DNA of 64,000 nt. It comes from Motacilla alba alba. Its lineage: Eukaryota; Chordata; Aves; Passeriformes; Motacillidae. Positions 12,201-27,200 of the stretch are shown here, one piece after another; position 1 is the first letter of the stretch, and each line of letters begins with the position of its first letter. The stretch covers positions 56,729,666 to 56,793,665 of the forward strand of contig NC_052018.1 of the NCBI RefSeq assembly GCF_015832195.1. The letters run 5' to 3'. Made by a program: the position numbers and the translations under genes. A model generated the notes under the pieces. It was given only the letters and a program-made list of their open reading frames with translations, made no database searches and was not told where the DNA came from.

Positions 12201-15200
12201 GGATGCCCCAACCCTGCAAGTGTTCAAAGCCAGGTCAGATAAAGCCTTGAGCAACTTGGTCTAGTGGGAGGTGTCCCTGCCCATGACAGAGGGGGTTGGG
12301 ACTAGATGATCCTTAAGGTTCATTCCAACCCCTTCACATTCTATGATTCTATTTCAAACAGTACAAACTGCATTTTAAAGGAAAAACAGAGTACCAAGAA
12401 ATACGAAATTAAGGAACTCAAAAGTTAAAATATGTTAATATTGGGTAAAGATTAAGAAAAATGACCCATTTGTCATAAATGGTGACACAGTAACATTTCC
12501 TTGAGATGAATGATTTCTTAAAGAATAATCGAAGTAATTACTACTTCAAAAGTAGGATTTATAAAGAAATATCTATTTTATAATGCTACTAAACAATATA
12601 TGGGAAGACTACACAGTAGCTTTGCAGATTGATTCTAGAAAAGCATAGTTTCTTTCAGCTGAGATGTCAATACCTTCAGAAAGAGAGATCTGTAATCATA
12701 TTAGCTAGGAATGAAGCCCAGAATTATGAACTTCACTACAATACATTCTAATTCAATTGAAAATTACTTTTTTCTGCTATCTCCCTGAACCTTGAAAATG
12801 AACAGACTTCATGACGTGTCAAAAGTTTCCAGCTCTATTCACTACAAGAGTTTCATTGTATTAATTCCTTAGTATTTCCCTCATTAGCATAATCACATCT
12901 TCCTATTTCCCCCTCCTCTTGCTAAAAGATAATCAGTCTCTGAAGTGTTCCTCAGTAACCTAAAAAAAGGTAACATTAATGGAGAAAACAGAAACAGTAC
13001 AAACTATAAAATAAAAGTGTTTTATGAAACTAATAGAAAAACTTCTAGCTATTATTTTTGAAACATGGAACAAGCTTTCCATGCTTTTTAAATTTTTAGA
13101 TTCAATAAATAAATTTTAAGCCCACAAAATCACCCACATGTAAACAGCTCAAGCCCAGGGGAAAAGCATCGATTGCTTGGCAGGTTAGTTTCAGACACAC
13201 TGGGCTAAGTATTCACAAGGTTTGACAAGGACCTCCTCTAGGGGAAGAAGATTGAGACCATGAATCATTTATGTGAACAGTGATAATCCCTAACTTTGTT
13301 TAAATCTACATGGAATCAAGTTTTGATGACCTTTGGGTAGATTATTCAAATTGTGCAATAATAATGTGGTTCTTGCCAGTAAGCCTTTTCTTTTTTTTCT
13401 ATTTACATCTTGACATCATTTTCCAAAGATAAATATACCAGAAAGAACACTTTCTTACACTTTTAATGGAAGTTTTAAATTTACTGTTTTGTCTATTACT
13501 ACTTCTTACTCTTCTCATGTAACATGACATTGCATATTGAATATTCAGAATCCAATTACATGTATTTCATGTAGTGTGTGGCAGGCCATTGAATTATAAA
13601 AGATCTTATAGCCAGCAGAAAATTTCTGGGGAAAAAAAAAAAAAAGACACTCTATCGACTTTGAAATGTTTCTGATTGGCCAAAATTTTGCAAGACCCAC
13701 ACTATGGTTTCTAATAGAACCCTATCTGAATTCCTGTCCTTTCCACCTTCATCTTAAGGAACCTGAAAACAACACATTACTGGAGCAGCCAGTTGACAAG
13801 TCCATCTCTCTTTCTTGGAATTCTTCATCAGTGCAGTGAGAACTTCACTCCATGAAATTTCAATTGGCAGTTTACATGCATGTTGTAATTAAAGATGATT
13901 ATGACCTAATTTTGTGGCTCAGGAGTTAAGTAACTCCTAAGGCAGGAAAACAAGGTTTGCATAAAATTATTGTTATGAATGCAAAACTGATGGTAGAAAG
14001 TATTTGGAAAGAAAGTTCTTTGAACTAAAGCTTTTCTAGAAATTATTTGCAAAGCTTAATATTGGATCTTAAGTATTACACCCTCTTCTAATATTAATAA
14101 TTCCACTTTATTCACTCATAAAGCTCTGACGATTAGCTAGATATGCATGTGTAATATCTGCAGTTGGAAAACTATTCTTAATTAGACTATCTGATATTCT
14201 CAGAAATTAAAACCAGAGTCATAGTCAATATTTAAAGTGCCTTATTTAGTCTTGAACAGTAACAAAATCTCACAAGTAATTGCTAGGATGATTTTCACAG
14301 TAACTGTTTTGCAGTCTTAACAGTGCTAAATATTTGAGTAATCCTCAAAAAAACCCAGAAAGAACAACAGATATAGCAGACCTAGGTGTAACTAAGTATT
14401 TGGGAAAATATTCTTGTGTCCAAAAAACAGACTATTAAAATATTAATTTATATTTTCCTGCTTGTGTTAACAACTTCAGCAACAACCTAATTACTCAATA
14501 AATATTTTTGGATTTAAAAAAAATAAAAGCTTTTCTAATAAAGCAAAAAAAACCCAACCCAAACCAAACAAAACTCCAACAAAACACAGGGCTTTACTAA
14601 GTTTTTCTTATCTCCTATATAAAGGAAATTGGAATTTCCCTTCATCAGGTCTTATACTGAAAAAAGTGAAAGGAATAGGAAGAAAAGTTGCTGTGTCACT
14701 GCTGCAAGACAGGAACTGCCATAACCGATGAGCCCCCTCAGTGGTCATCTTAGCAGTTTTGTCTCTGAAGTCTCTGGTATTGCCTAAAGCCAAAGCCCTG
14801 TACAACTTTCATTCATCTGGCAAACAGCTGAATGACAAGTTGTTTCTTCTATGCAGAACTCTGCAGCTTTTGTAAACCTATTACATTTCAAGGCATCGTA
14901 AGTCTTACAGAGATTTGATTCATCATTTGGTTAAACTCACTATCTTCTTGATGGCTTATATGGTGCTGATGTGACTTGAGATTTTAAAAAATCCACCAAA
15001 TCGTGTTTCCCAGTCATTCCAATGCTTTTGAAATCTCAGCCATCACCTCAGCCTAAAACGTGTTATTAAAGCAATTAATCCCTAAGCACACACATTTAAG
15101 AGAGTCTTGTACTAGTTGAGTTCACCAGGGTAACTAAGCATGGCATAAACAAAAATTTCCTTCTACCAATAGTAGATGTGTTCCATTCCAGCTTAATGCT

Positions 15201-18200
15201 CCCTGATCTTGTTTAGCAGCAGAAGGAAACAAAAGTAAAAGAAAGAAGAGTGCATTGACTTCACTTCAGGTACTACTTTGTACACTCTCTCCACTGTTTA
15301 TTCTTTGCTAGTTTAATCTTGTATGTATATCCCCTTATATAATTTTTTCCAGGACCTGTTTCACAATTTCCCTCTAGACTCTGTAAGATTTTGCACTACC
15401 CTTGGCTGCTGTGCAAGATGAAAAGCAATGTATTTGCTTGGTTTTGGACTGATACTGTACATTTTATTCATTATGTCTTTCTTGTAAACTACTACAAAAT
15501 TCCAACTAATTATTAAATATGTAGTTAATTTAACTCAAGGTACAAGCAGAATTCAATTTAAGAGCATTTAAATTAAATTATATTAAAAATCGGTGTCAGT
15601 AAAACAAGTACTACCAGAAATAAAAAAAAATGTGTGTTAGAAAAATATGTCAGTCATAGACAGTTGAGAAATTCTAAGCAATCAAAACTAATCAAATGTT
15701 GCTTCTCACAAAGCTGAATAACAAATACGGGTTGCAAATGTTAGTAACAGTAGCTGGTGTACATAAAAGTATTGTGATGCAGTAAATTGACTAAATTCTT
15801 ACCAGATTAAAACAGAACAAAATATGTGAATAACAATGACCAAGTCTAATAAAAATAGGTATAACAGTGCTTCTCTATCTTCTAATCCAGGTATGAGTGA
15901 AACTGGGTGATTTCAAAAACATCCTCTGGGATACCCTCCTTGCCTCTAGCCATGTAGACAATAAATTAAAGAAATCACCAATAATGTGATTTTTCCTATA
16001 TTTATTCCAGTCTGCCTTTATAGAAGTATCTGGAAGTAGAGCACCCTTGTATTTCCTGGACAATGGTTTGCCTAGGAATTTCTCAGCTACAAAGAGGTAA
16101 AGGATACTTCAGATTAATTACTACTACTCAGTGTAGTGATTAATTCCATTTTTCAGTATAGTTAGGAACAAAGGACTTAGTAATTCGATTTATAGCAGTT
16201 GGCTTCAAGAAGACAGCCAGCCTCAACAAGATTGCCAAGTGAATAATTTATTAAATGCTATCTCTACATTCACCTACTAAAAACAGAAGCTGCACAAAAA
16301 AGGTCAACAGAAATAGTCTTGAGTGTTTTAACCTTGAACACTGCAGTGTCTTTTCTATCCTAAATAATTTTGTGATTGTATACATTATGGAGCAAAGATT
16401 AGATGAATCATTTGAGAAGTCCCCAGAAGTTTTAACTAAGCAACACAGAATATGCTTAGAGTCTTGCAAACCAGACACAAAATATTAGATTCAATTTTAG
16501 GAAAGTACATGGAAAAGTCAAATAATTTGAAAGAAATCTGAACAACATTTTTAAAGTAGCTGTGTCAGTACCATCTCAGTAAATGAAAATGAACAGTTGT
16601 GGAATGTACACTTATTAAGGATACAAACATTTTGAAATAAAAATGTCTTAAATTCTAACAGTTGTTGAAGTAATTTTTAATTACTTTTTTTTCCCTAGAA
16701 GATATCCCATGTTTTAAGACAATCATTAGTTTTATTTCACATGAGGGAAACATAAGCATGCGAAGTTTCTAATCCTCTGAAGAAGAGAGACCTAATTGGT
16801 CTGCTTTGCATAGAGTGAAATCTCTAAAATTCATGAGAAAAAAAAAAAACAGTCCATAAAAATCAAACGTCCATTTTTTTCCTGGACTAAAAACCAGGTC
16901 CTGTTTCTTTTTCTTCTGTACATATTGTATATTCTGACTAACAAAAATCACAGAAACAGGAATGCTTACACACACATAACTTCTGTAAACTTGGCGTCAA
17001 TGGGAGATTTGCCACCCATTAGAATGGTGGAAGTAAGCAGGATATTTAATTGCCACATGATGGAACAGCTGATTCTACACAAGATAAATATTAAATCTCT
17101 ACTTAAAATATACCTACTTGCCTGGAATGATATCTACCCATAAGAATTTTTTAGATAAAAGATCAAAAATTAATACAGTCCATGTGACACACAAAAGACA
17201 ACCTACCTCTACTTACAGAATCCTTCCTTCTCAAATTATTACCTTATCTAGTGTCAGAAAACCTTCCTCTGCTTCTGATGGTCCTTCTGGTAGTAGAGGA
17301 GCCGAATCTGATATTAATCCTGAAGGTTGTTCTTCATATTCTTCTGAAAAGAGGAACCATAATTCACCATTATTAGAGCTATGAAAGAATTTGTGAACCA
17401 CCATGACAGTACAATCAAGCCAAAATGAGGATGCGAACGAAAACAGGTGAAAAATGTTTGAAGGCAAATATTGTATGAGAATTTATTAAAATTTCTCCCA
17501 TAAACCTTTATTTATACTAGCAAGTGTAGATTTAAATGTGATTTATATATTGGTTACTGTATAAAACCATTCAAACATTTACCTAAGAATGAAGTCCATA
17601 CTGTTAGGAAGGAGCTGATACTTAACAAACGTGTCTTACATATTTCTTTTGATTCAATAAGATGATCATCAATTGCAATAGCAAATTATTTACCAGATTT
17701 TTTTTTTTGCAATTGTACAACTGCCTCAAAAATTTTTTTTTAGGTTTTGTCTTTGTTTGTTTTTCAGAACATTTTTTTAAGGCCCTCACTGAAGACTTCC
17801 TTCAGACTTCTCTCTGGGTTATCTTACAAGGAGGAAAGGCAGGGCAAAGTGCACAGGATGTACAAGGAGAGGACAATAGGGAAGGGCATAGTAAATCTAA
17901 CTTTAATTGTCCCCACCAAGTGAGCACAGTGTTATGTGCAAGTGTTTTTTAGGAAAAAGGCTTAAATACTAGATTTCACTTTAAAAACATAGGGAGGAAC
18001 TAAAAAATGGGGAAAACCATCTTGAGAAATGTTGGGTTAAAAGATTTCTAAATACCAGTATAACTGATAGTTTGATAGTTTAGGAAGGCAAATGAATTTC
18101 TTGTAGTGTGCAACCACATGCTGTGTCCACAAGCTAAATATTTACACCAGCACACTAAGCATCTTTACAGCACTGGACTAAGTAGGATGCTTCCTATATA

Positions 18201-21200
18201 ATTTGTTCAAATTCATCTAGGTTTGTCTGTTTATCAGTTTAATCAAAACTGTTTTAATGAAAAGGACCTGGTAGCAACTTCAATGCTCAGATGTGAGATT
18301 TAACCATTACTGTTCTTTTAAAACTTCAAACTGAAATCCAGATATTTGGGAACTGAACATTCTCCATTAAAGCAGGGAGAAAATTAAGAGTTTGTACAAA
18401 AGCTAGATTTAATGGAAATTGCCTAAGAAAAAACCCCAAGATGTTTGCGAAATGCCCTGATGTGTCCTAAAACATTGCCAAGCTGGGGCCTGAAATAGGG
18501 CTCTGTGTTAGAAGAGAGAAGGGATCAATCCAGCTGACAGATAATTGTCAGTAATAAGCTGACTTATTCCATAAGCTGAAAGTGCAATGGTTAGCTAACT
18601 TAATACAATTTTTGTAACAAAATAAGTCATCATTATGCCACGTGTGTACTACATAAATTCCTATCTTCGGAACAATAAGCAGAACAGCACGGTAAAATCT
18701 TGGAGCATCAGTTAAACCCACACCGGTATACCAGGAAGACAGCAGTAAACTTACTTTCACCAGCCACATAATTAGCTGGAAAATAGCCTTGCTGTCCATT
18801 TGCTAGGCTGCCAAACCACCAGTTATCATTATCTTTGTATAACACTTGGATAATGTCACTGCGATGGATGGTTAGCTCATCTGATCGATGCGCTGTGTAG
18901 TCATAAAGAGCCACTACCTAAAAGAGAGATAAGAACACCACAGCTTTATCACAACCATGCCACAGAGAAAAAAGCGCAACATTCACTTCCTCTTGCAGAA
19001 AAGCAGCTGAAACCAAAGCTGCACTTTGGTAAAAGCTGAGGCTGCCTCAAGTTTTGCTAATGGGATCAGGGGTGGTGGGAAAGCAGCAGGAGAGGCAAGA
19101 TAAAGGACTGTGGGATTGCAGAAATGGTTAAGAACATTCAATTCACTAAGATTAGCTTCAAAACAGCAGCTGTTAGTTTTATAAGCAATTTGCTTGTGAA
19201 GCAAAAGGAAAAAAAAAAACTTCATACAGTCACTTTCTCAGAATTGTTACACCACCTTCAGATCCCATTCTCTGTGTGTTCATGAAGCATATGTGTTTGA
19301 ATAAATACTTCAACAGTATGACAGCTTTATCCAAGGAAAAATTTAATACAAAAAGACATTGCAAAGTTTTGCTTTGATCACTCCATTTTTTCTTTTTTCT
19401 TTTCTATTTTTCATTTGTTTTGTTTAGCAATAAGCATTTGGATATACAACTTTATAAATATCTGCAAAAAATACATTTATATTCAATTTCACATAATAAA
19501 TCTATTTGACAGTGAAATTCAGCACAGCTATACTTTTATGAAAAAAAGTACTAACAGTCATCAGGACCACGGATACTACATATCATAAACTACTAGAAGC
19601 CTGCTTTCTTCTCTGAATATGAAAATATCAAGTACAATTTCTTATTTATTTACTATGCTCTATGAACAAAATTCTGTCCTAGTGAACTCTGAGCAGAGAA
19701 GCATGAAAGGAAAACAAATGAACTGAAAGAATAACGGAATTGCTCACTTCCCTCATCATAAGTGTAGAGCAAAATTATGACCTATTTTACACACAGAATG
19801 CTGCTTCCCTACCTACAATCTTCACCTCATATTCCTCTACTAAATTTTAAGTAGAGGTCAGAAACAGGGATCATTATGAGCAATAGGAGGGGCAATGTGA
19901 TTGAATGAGACAGCAAAGTTATGATGATATGGTTAGGAAAAAACCCTTCATTTTTATTACTCATGTATGCATTTAAATTTTAAGATTGCTGAATTCCACA
20001 GTGCTTTTTGTATTTGTATTTCTGCTTTGAGCAGGATCACCTGTGAATTGCGTGTGTAGACATATAGCCAATGTCACTTGTATTTCCATAATTCCATGTC
20101 ACCAATTAAACAGATTAAATCAGTTATGAATGGGAAAAGATGGAAGTGATTCTACCATTGTAAATTTTATGTGGCAATTTGTGAGCTGGTCAGCACCAAA
20201 GAATTAGTATCAGCATAGTTTTCAGCAGACTGGAAATTTACCTAAATATGCATTCAGTGGTCTTGAATTTACATGAAGTTTTTATATAAAACCATGAAAT
20301 GTGTTTTATCATAACTCTCCTCCCTGCATTAGGAAAGCTAACAGTAATTACAGGTGATGTTGGCAGTACAGAAATATGAACTGTAGAACAGAACCAAACT
20401 AAACAACACTAATGAGCACCATGACCATGTCCAGTAAGAGGTGCTCTAACAGTGCTCACTTCAGTTAAGTGATAATCTCATGAAAACCATGAGGTCACTT
20501 AAGGTATAAAAACCCGAAACCCAAAAAGGAACGTAGGAATGCAACGTTAATTACTTGGCAGCATGAAAAACAATGAAAGGCAGCGCAAGAACTACTTTTT
20601 TTTTTTTATGCAGTGTCTTTTGCAAGATATTTCTGGTGAAAATGTTGTATTTTAAAAAAAAAGTTACAAAAATTCAGTCACATGGAAACTGCCACTAACA
20701 GTTCAAACCAATCAAGCAAGTCCCACTGTCTCTCAGAAATAAGAAATCCATATACCAATGTGTCCTGGTTTAGTAAGCCTGACAATTTAAATAAAATATG
20801 GAAATTGCCATTATATTCTCTATGAACATATGATCAGAAAAATGACCATAAAAGGATCTAAGAAATGCAGCTCAGAACCAAAGAAGAATGTAAACCACTC
20901 ACAATTACACCTAAAACAGTGGACTTTCTTCTGGTGTAAAATTTAAAGATTTGTCAAGTTCTATTTTGGTCAATGTCCAAGTAAAAATTAAAAAAAATCT
21001 ATGTTAAAAAAAATTTATGATATTGTTTTTCAAGATTGATATAAACCCAGAAGTAATGTAGTTATACAGTCATGAACATCTTTGTAAGAATTACAAAATC
21101 TACAGTAGAAAAAAAAATGTCCTTGGGATCATGCTAAAAAAAAAATGCATGCTTTTAAAAAAGCAGATACAATGTAACAGGTACAGAAGATATTGCAAAA

Positions 21201-24200
21201 AATTACATAATACTCACTGTCTCTTGCCGGGGTGGACAACTGTTTCCTCCTCCCACTCCCAGTGCAGTCAGGCTGTCATCATTCTAGAAGAATAAGTTGT
21301 TTTAAATTTTCATATGAAGCATTTTGCTAAACTATGATTGTATTTTCATTTCTCCTGTAAGACAGTAAGAATTATCTGCAACAAAATGCTTTTTTCAAAA
21401 AAGAAAAAGCAGAAGTGATGTTAAGCAACGCTGAGTAATATTGGCTATTGGCTGGTAGATGTTTAGAAAAAGATATTAAATTTTTCAACTATGCACACTG
21501 CACTAAAGACGCAACTGGACTGAAGACTGTGCACTCCAAGCTTGTTTGCATTATAAACACTACAGCACATATTTAAGAAGTTGTTGCAGTGGACTTTACC
21601 TCTGAACCAGTATGCAAAAATGTTACTTCCATATAATGGAAAATTTTAGGTTGGTCTTAATAACCAATACTTTAATTCTAATTGTTCTATCCTTACCACT
21701 TGCTCTTCAGACTTTCAATGAATTCAAAAGAATAGTAGGCATATATTGCAATAATCAGGATAAGCCGGTACCTTAAAACAATTTGATTTCTGTAAAATAA
21801 TCAAATGCTTAAGCTAAAAGAAGATTTAGAATAGAAAAATTACGAAAATTAGCAGAGGAACAACAGACTAGGAGAAAAAAAAAGGAAGAGGTGGAAATCC
21901 TTTGCTGGTGTTACTTAATTTTTTTTTCAATGGTCTTCGAAACAAAGGGGAAACCAATTTCCCCTTGACTTTGTGTGCATCAAAGGATACACACTACCAC
22001 ACAGAATAGAAATATTACACAGCAATTAAAATATTTTAGAAGTGTTAAATGTGTGCTTTGTGAAGTTATATTTCCACCTCTAACAGATATATTGCATTAT
22101 AACCATTTAAATCTGAAAATTTTAATCCAACATACTTTATCTCTTTCATATTTTACAGCCACTCCTATATATACCTTTTGCATGAACTTCTTTTCTTCTG
22201 CTTTTAAAAAATCTATCTAAAATGTATTGTTCTTTTTATTTTCAGTGCTTGCGGTTGTTTAAAATTTTTTATTATGGTGGTCCAAGGAACATCATTACAA
22301 ATTACAGAGAAAATCCTTGAAAATCCTCAGTAGAATAAATGCCATTCTTGAGAATGGATTCTTGCCCTCAATGTGGTTTCCATAATTTAGCTGGGCTTAT
22401 CCCATATGGGAAAGAAATCACAGACTATACTGAACTCCATCCAGTCTCCAGATTGTTTTGGTTCTGCCACACTAGTTACAGACACACACAGCAGTTACAA
22501 AAGCAAACAGTTGCACTCAGTTTTTATCATCTACCAGAACATCTAAGCCTACCACCTAAGGAGTTCTGAATAATTATGTACATTCACAGAAGGAAAAAAA
22601 AAAAAGTGTAACTGCCCGATTTGATAAACAAATTTTGAAGAAAGGCTGGTGGAGCTGCAGTTCAGAGTACACTGCTTGTTCAGTGGTCTATTGGTAGTCC
22701 GCACTGTCGTACAGGTTCCAGCTAATTCTCATTTTCCATTTTCAAGGTTAAGAGAACTGTGCAGGCAATGTGCTTAGCCTGTGGGATGGGAGTGCCTCCT
22801 GTTGCTCAAAAATGATTCATCAGAATTATTAGCAGTATTATTTAGGTATCTAGCTCAGGTACTCATATTGCCCCATTATTGTGTCTCAATCCGTCTCTCT
22901 CTCATTTTTTAATAAAGTATTTATGTGGCTCTCAAACACTGGAGAACAGCTTGAAGAGAGCAAGCTGTGTGGAAATAACAAGCTAACATCTATGAGTCAC
23001 CCCGAGACTATGCTGAATGTTCTCAGACACTGCCTTAAACTTTTAAGGCAACAACAATCCAAAGAGGTGCCTCTTGAAGAGGTGCTCTGAGTACGTCACT
23101 GGCTGCACACACCTCTACCTCCAGCTGTCAAGGGCAATTGCCACGGCTGCTTACCACACACACAGCAAGGCTGCCTCTGCTGTGCCCTGCCATCCCTCGA
23201 GTAGTGCCAAGCCATTCCTCAAATAGTGCCAAGTACCAGTTACACCACAAGAAACATCCAACAAGAACTAGTGGCCTTTCAGCTTAGAAATATCATTTTT
23301 TTAAATGCTGTGTCACAAGATTAAGGCATGTTTTCAGGCTTTTGAAAAGAGCAATAGGTATATTGAATAGTATGAATACATCATTCTTAATACAATATTA
23401 ATGTCTCCTTTTTTCATGCAGGATGGAAACTGGCTAATCCTTTTCTTGCACTGGAACAGATGTGAGGCTATAGCTTTGTCTTGAGAAGTTGGTCTTTTTG
23501 GGAAGCAGACCATCTGTGAGAAACAGAAACAAAATGCTTGCTGAAAAAGCGTGCCATGTCACACCGATTGTGGTTGAACAAAGCTGTTAGGAGCTTTCAG
23601 CATTAAGGAACATCCTCAGAGGAAGATAAATAGATCCATCAGTTGATGCAGAGTTCTACACCATGGAGTATCACACTGGTTATCCATGACTAACCCTCTT
23701 AGCTAGCCTTGACATTTCTAACTCAAAACCAAACAAAAATGTTTCAAGATGCTGATACAAAAGAGACCACTGCATGAGAGAGTAACCCGATACATTGTCG
23801 TACCAAGTTTTATAGATTCCTGAAAATAGCCCTAATTAAAATATTTATAGCTTCTTTTTAATGGGTCAGTTTCAGTGATTGCTCAAATGGAGGTTTTGGT
23901 TTTTGATGCAGATGTATAGTGGCATGTATATAGGATTTGGGCATTAGATAGCGCTCATTCCCTTAGGAGGAGCACTGAGAAAGAACAAGTGATATCTTAT
24001 TGATGCCTTTTCTGTAAAAATGCAAGGATTTCATTTCTACTACTGAACCAATATACTTCAATTACAACAATATCAAAATTTAAAGAAATATTCATATAGT
24101 TTCATATGCCTCTTCCTTATACGTAAACATATTCTTTATTGTAACAGAATAAACATACAGACTAAATCCCACTTCTAATTAGACATTAACTCTTAATAGC

Positions 24201-27200
24201 AATACATCGAAAATAAGCTTTTCTAAGATTAATTTTAGGCAGACTCTACACATACTGGGGTGAACCCCCAGTATACACACATGGCCAAAGTCATGCTCCC
24301 TCCTTTTCCCATCCATGACAGACTCAGGGACATGAAGAAGGACAAACATCTATTGCCTGGATGCTTCCCAGTAGCACTGCTTCCCTCCACTCCATCCCCC
24401 CATACTTGCTGATACAGTGTAAGAGAAACTGGGAATACTACTCATGCAAACACTCCAGAAAAGACACAAGGAATGTGTGTTACAGCTTCTCTTGTGAGTC
24501 CAGTAAATCTGTGCCTCAGTGTGTAATAGCCAACATTCTGAGGCTGTTACCTTTAGCAGATTTCTTTTGTTGCTGCTTTTGCTTTTTGGTGGTTTCCCAA
24601 TTAGTTTTTTTAAAAAGGAGAAAGAATAAGAAATTAACTTCTAGAGCCTGATTGAAAACCCTTGGTTGGCTTAAAAGTTAATATGCAAAACATTTGAAAA
24701 TTCTACAGAATAAATCTGAGATTTTACTGTTGCTCCATTGTCTTTTTCCTTAATATCTAAAGGTTAGAGATTTACTTAATTGTCTCCTCCCCTAAGAACG
24801 CAATGCAATCTCTTTACTCAGTGAAGTTTTAAATTAAATGCTATGCAAGATGAGACTTAGAAGAAAACAGCTGGATACTGTTAGCACTTTTGTATTTTGT
24901 TCTCATTCTCTGGTCCTAGCTCAGGACAACTAACTACAAATTTAGTCTACGGGAAACAGAAATACAAACACTAGTATTAATAGCTAAATTAAAACTATGC
25001 TAGAAGTATCAATTGGCAAGAATGATAAACTCTTCTTCAGTCATAATTAATGTGTGTGTAGACACTGAAAAGTTACTTCCTTAGGCCTCAGATGACTACA
25101 ATCCTGATTTGATTGTAGCTCTTCAATATTTAATAAGCATGGGAATCTATAATTTGCCTAGAGGAAGAAAGGACCAAAAGTGCACCAGGCTGTACTTTAT
25201 TGATACCTGCAATGTACAAACAGAAATCAGAAATGCAAACACAGCTGCTGCAGTAAAACCTACAAGGATTACAAAAAAAAGAGAGAAAAGAAAAAACAGA
25301 AAAAGACCAATTCAAAAACATGCGAAATACTCCAACTCCTGAAATGATTCAAAACCTCTTCAACTATTTCACCGTATCTAAAAATGCTAGTTTTTTATAT
25401 TAATTACTCAGTTAACCTGCATTTAAATATATTAATGCATTTATAACAGAAGAAGTAAAAAATATATTCAAAATCTTAATTTAGCCCTCTCAAAAAAACC
25501 TGTTTTAAATTAGCTGCTACCTTGCATTTCACAAAACAGTTAGTCCTGCAAATGTTTATCAAGCTTGCTGTGGTGGAGAACACTACAGTACTGGTTGAAC
25601 AACATATATTTTTCCCGAAAAAATTACATATTGATGGCTAAATATTTGAAAATATGAAAACAGGAATCATTTAGCAACTAACACAACACCAATGTAAAAC
25701 CATGCTTTCAAAACTTCTGGTTGAATCCTATGAATCTTACAAGCTTTCCACAACTATCTTAACAGATTCTCTTAAAACAGGTAGGTCCAAAAAATCCTAA
25801 AGCAATCCAAACCAAACCCCAAATTGTAAAACCGATATAAATGACCCAAGTTAATTTATGTCCATTTATTACATTTCTCTCAAGAATTAAAATTAGTGCA
25901 ATTACAACAGAATATTAAACCAAGCCATTCTGTCCATGGGAGAAGGAGGATTTACATCTCCAGTACAACAGGCCCAGCTTCATGGCGACACAAATGCACT
26001 CAGTATTCAGAAGCACCACTGCTTCTTTTTTCCCTAGTTTCTCCATACGTTTTGTGTTTAATACAGATTCATCAAATGCATAGTTGCAATTAATGGCATT
26101 TACAGATTCTGTTGGATTTTTGTTGGATTTCTGGTGGGTGATCGGGAAACCAGAAATAAATGAAATAATGAATATAATTAGGAGAAGCTTACAATCAATA
26201 TTTAAGAGATAAGCAATTAAGTAAACAGAGGATAACTGTGATTTAACTAGTTAGAAAAAGATGAAGTATGAGTAAACAATGAAAACATGGTGCTCCAATG
26301 AGAATTTCATTCCAAGTTATTGTCTTTGCTTTTCTCTCAGCTACTCATCAATAACTGTTTTTGTAGTAAAAAACAAAAACCACATGAGTATGATCTTATT
26401 TATTTACTTCTAAACAACAGAAATTAAGTCATGAAAAAAATATAAAGATTTTGATTTGCAGATATCTGATCTCACTACCAGCTGGTCACATCATAAGCTA
26501 ATTTGGCCATGTAGACAATTGGTTTGAAGACACCTCTTTTTTGAATAAAGACAGGATAAAGAAACACCTCTCTACAATGAGAACTTGTGAATAGTGACAT
26601 TTGATAGTTAAACATCAATTTTTAAAAAAATGCAAAGAGAGAATTCCTTACCTTCTGTAGTCTACCCAATAGTGTTCGACTAAGAGGATTTCCTACTGGG
26701 CTGAAGCACCCTGTGAAAAGAAAAGGCTGTGAATTTTCTGCTTGTTATCCTTTTCCATCGAATAAACCATTTTATTTTAAAATCATTATGTTAGCAGGGT
26801 ATGTTTGACAAAATTCTAATGAAAAGCAGCAGCATCTTTCAGTCACAACTATGCATCCTTCAGTCAGAAACAGTTGGAGGGTTTATTTAACTAACAGACC
26901 TGACACAAGGTTAACTAATCCAATATTTCCATTCAAATGATTTGGAGAAGTAGCTCAAGCTATGTCCACATGCCACCTCGTGCTCAAAGCTGACACTATT
27001 ATCTAGGCTGTATTGCTTTTCTCTTCATTGAAATTCCAAGTAATGCATACAAAGTTTTCCAACAGAAATGATCACAAAAACTCACAAAGGAATTACTTCC
27101 TTATTTTATCTGAAAGAATAACTATTCCTATTCAGTGGTTCCCTTTGATCATCTGAGTTCCTATCACAACACATCTTGCTGTTTATTTTATTCACTCTCT

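Larger units (their letters stand above)
6930..17242 (-). other. AHI1 intron (about 10.3 kb)
   Basis: This long intron separates the 17243 and 6850 exons. It contains the CR1/solo-LTR nest at 11061-12352, a short perfect stem at 9681-9704 and several A- or T-runs. No further exon is convincing; since both flanking exons meet in phase 0, none is required, but small unrecognised exons cannot be excluded. Confidence 0.65.
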
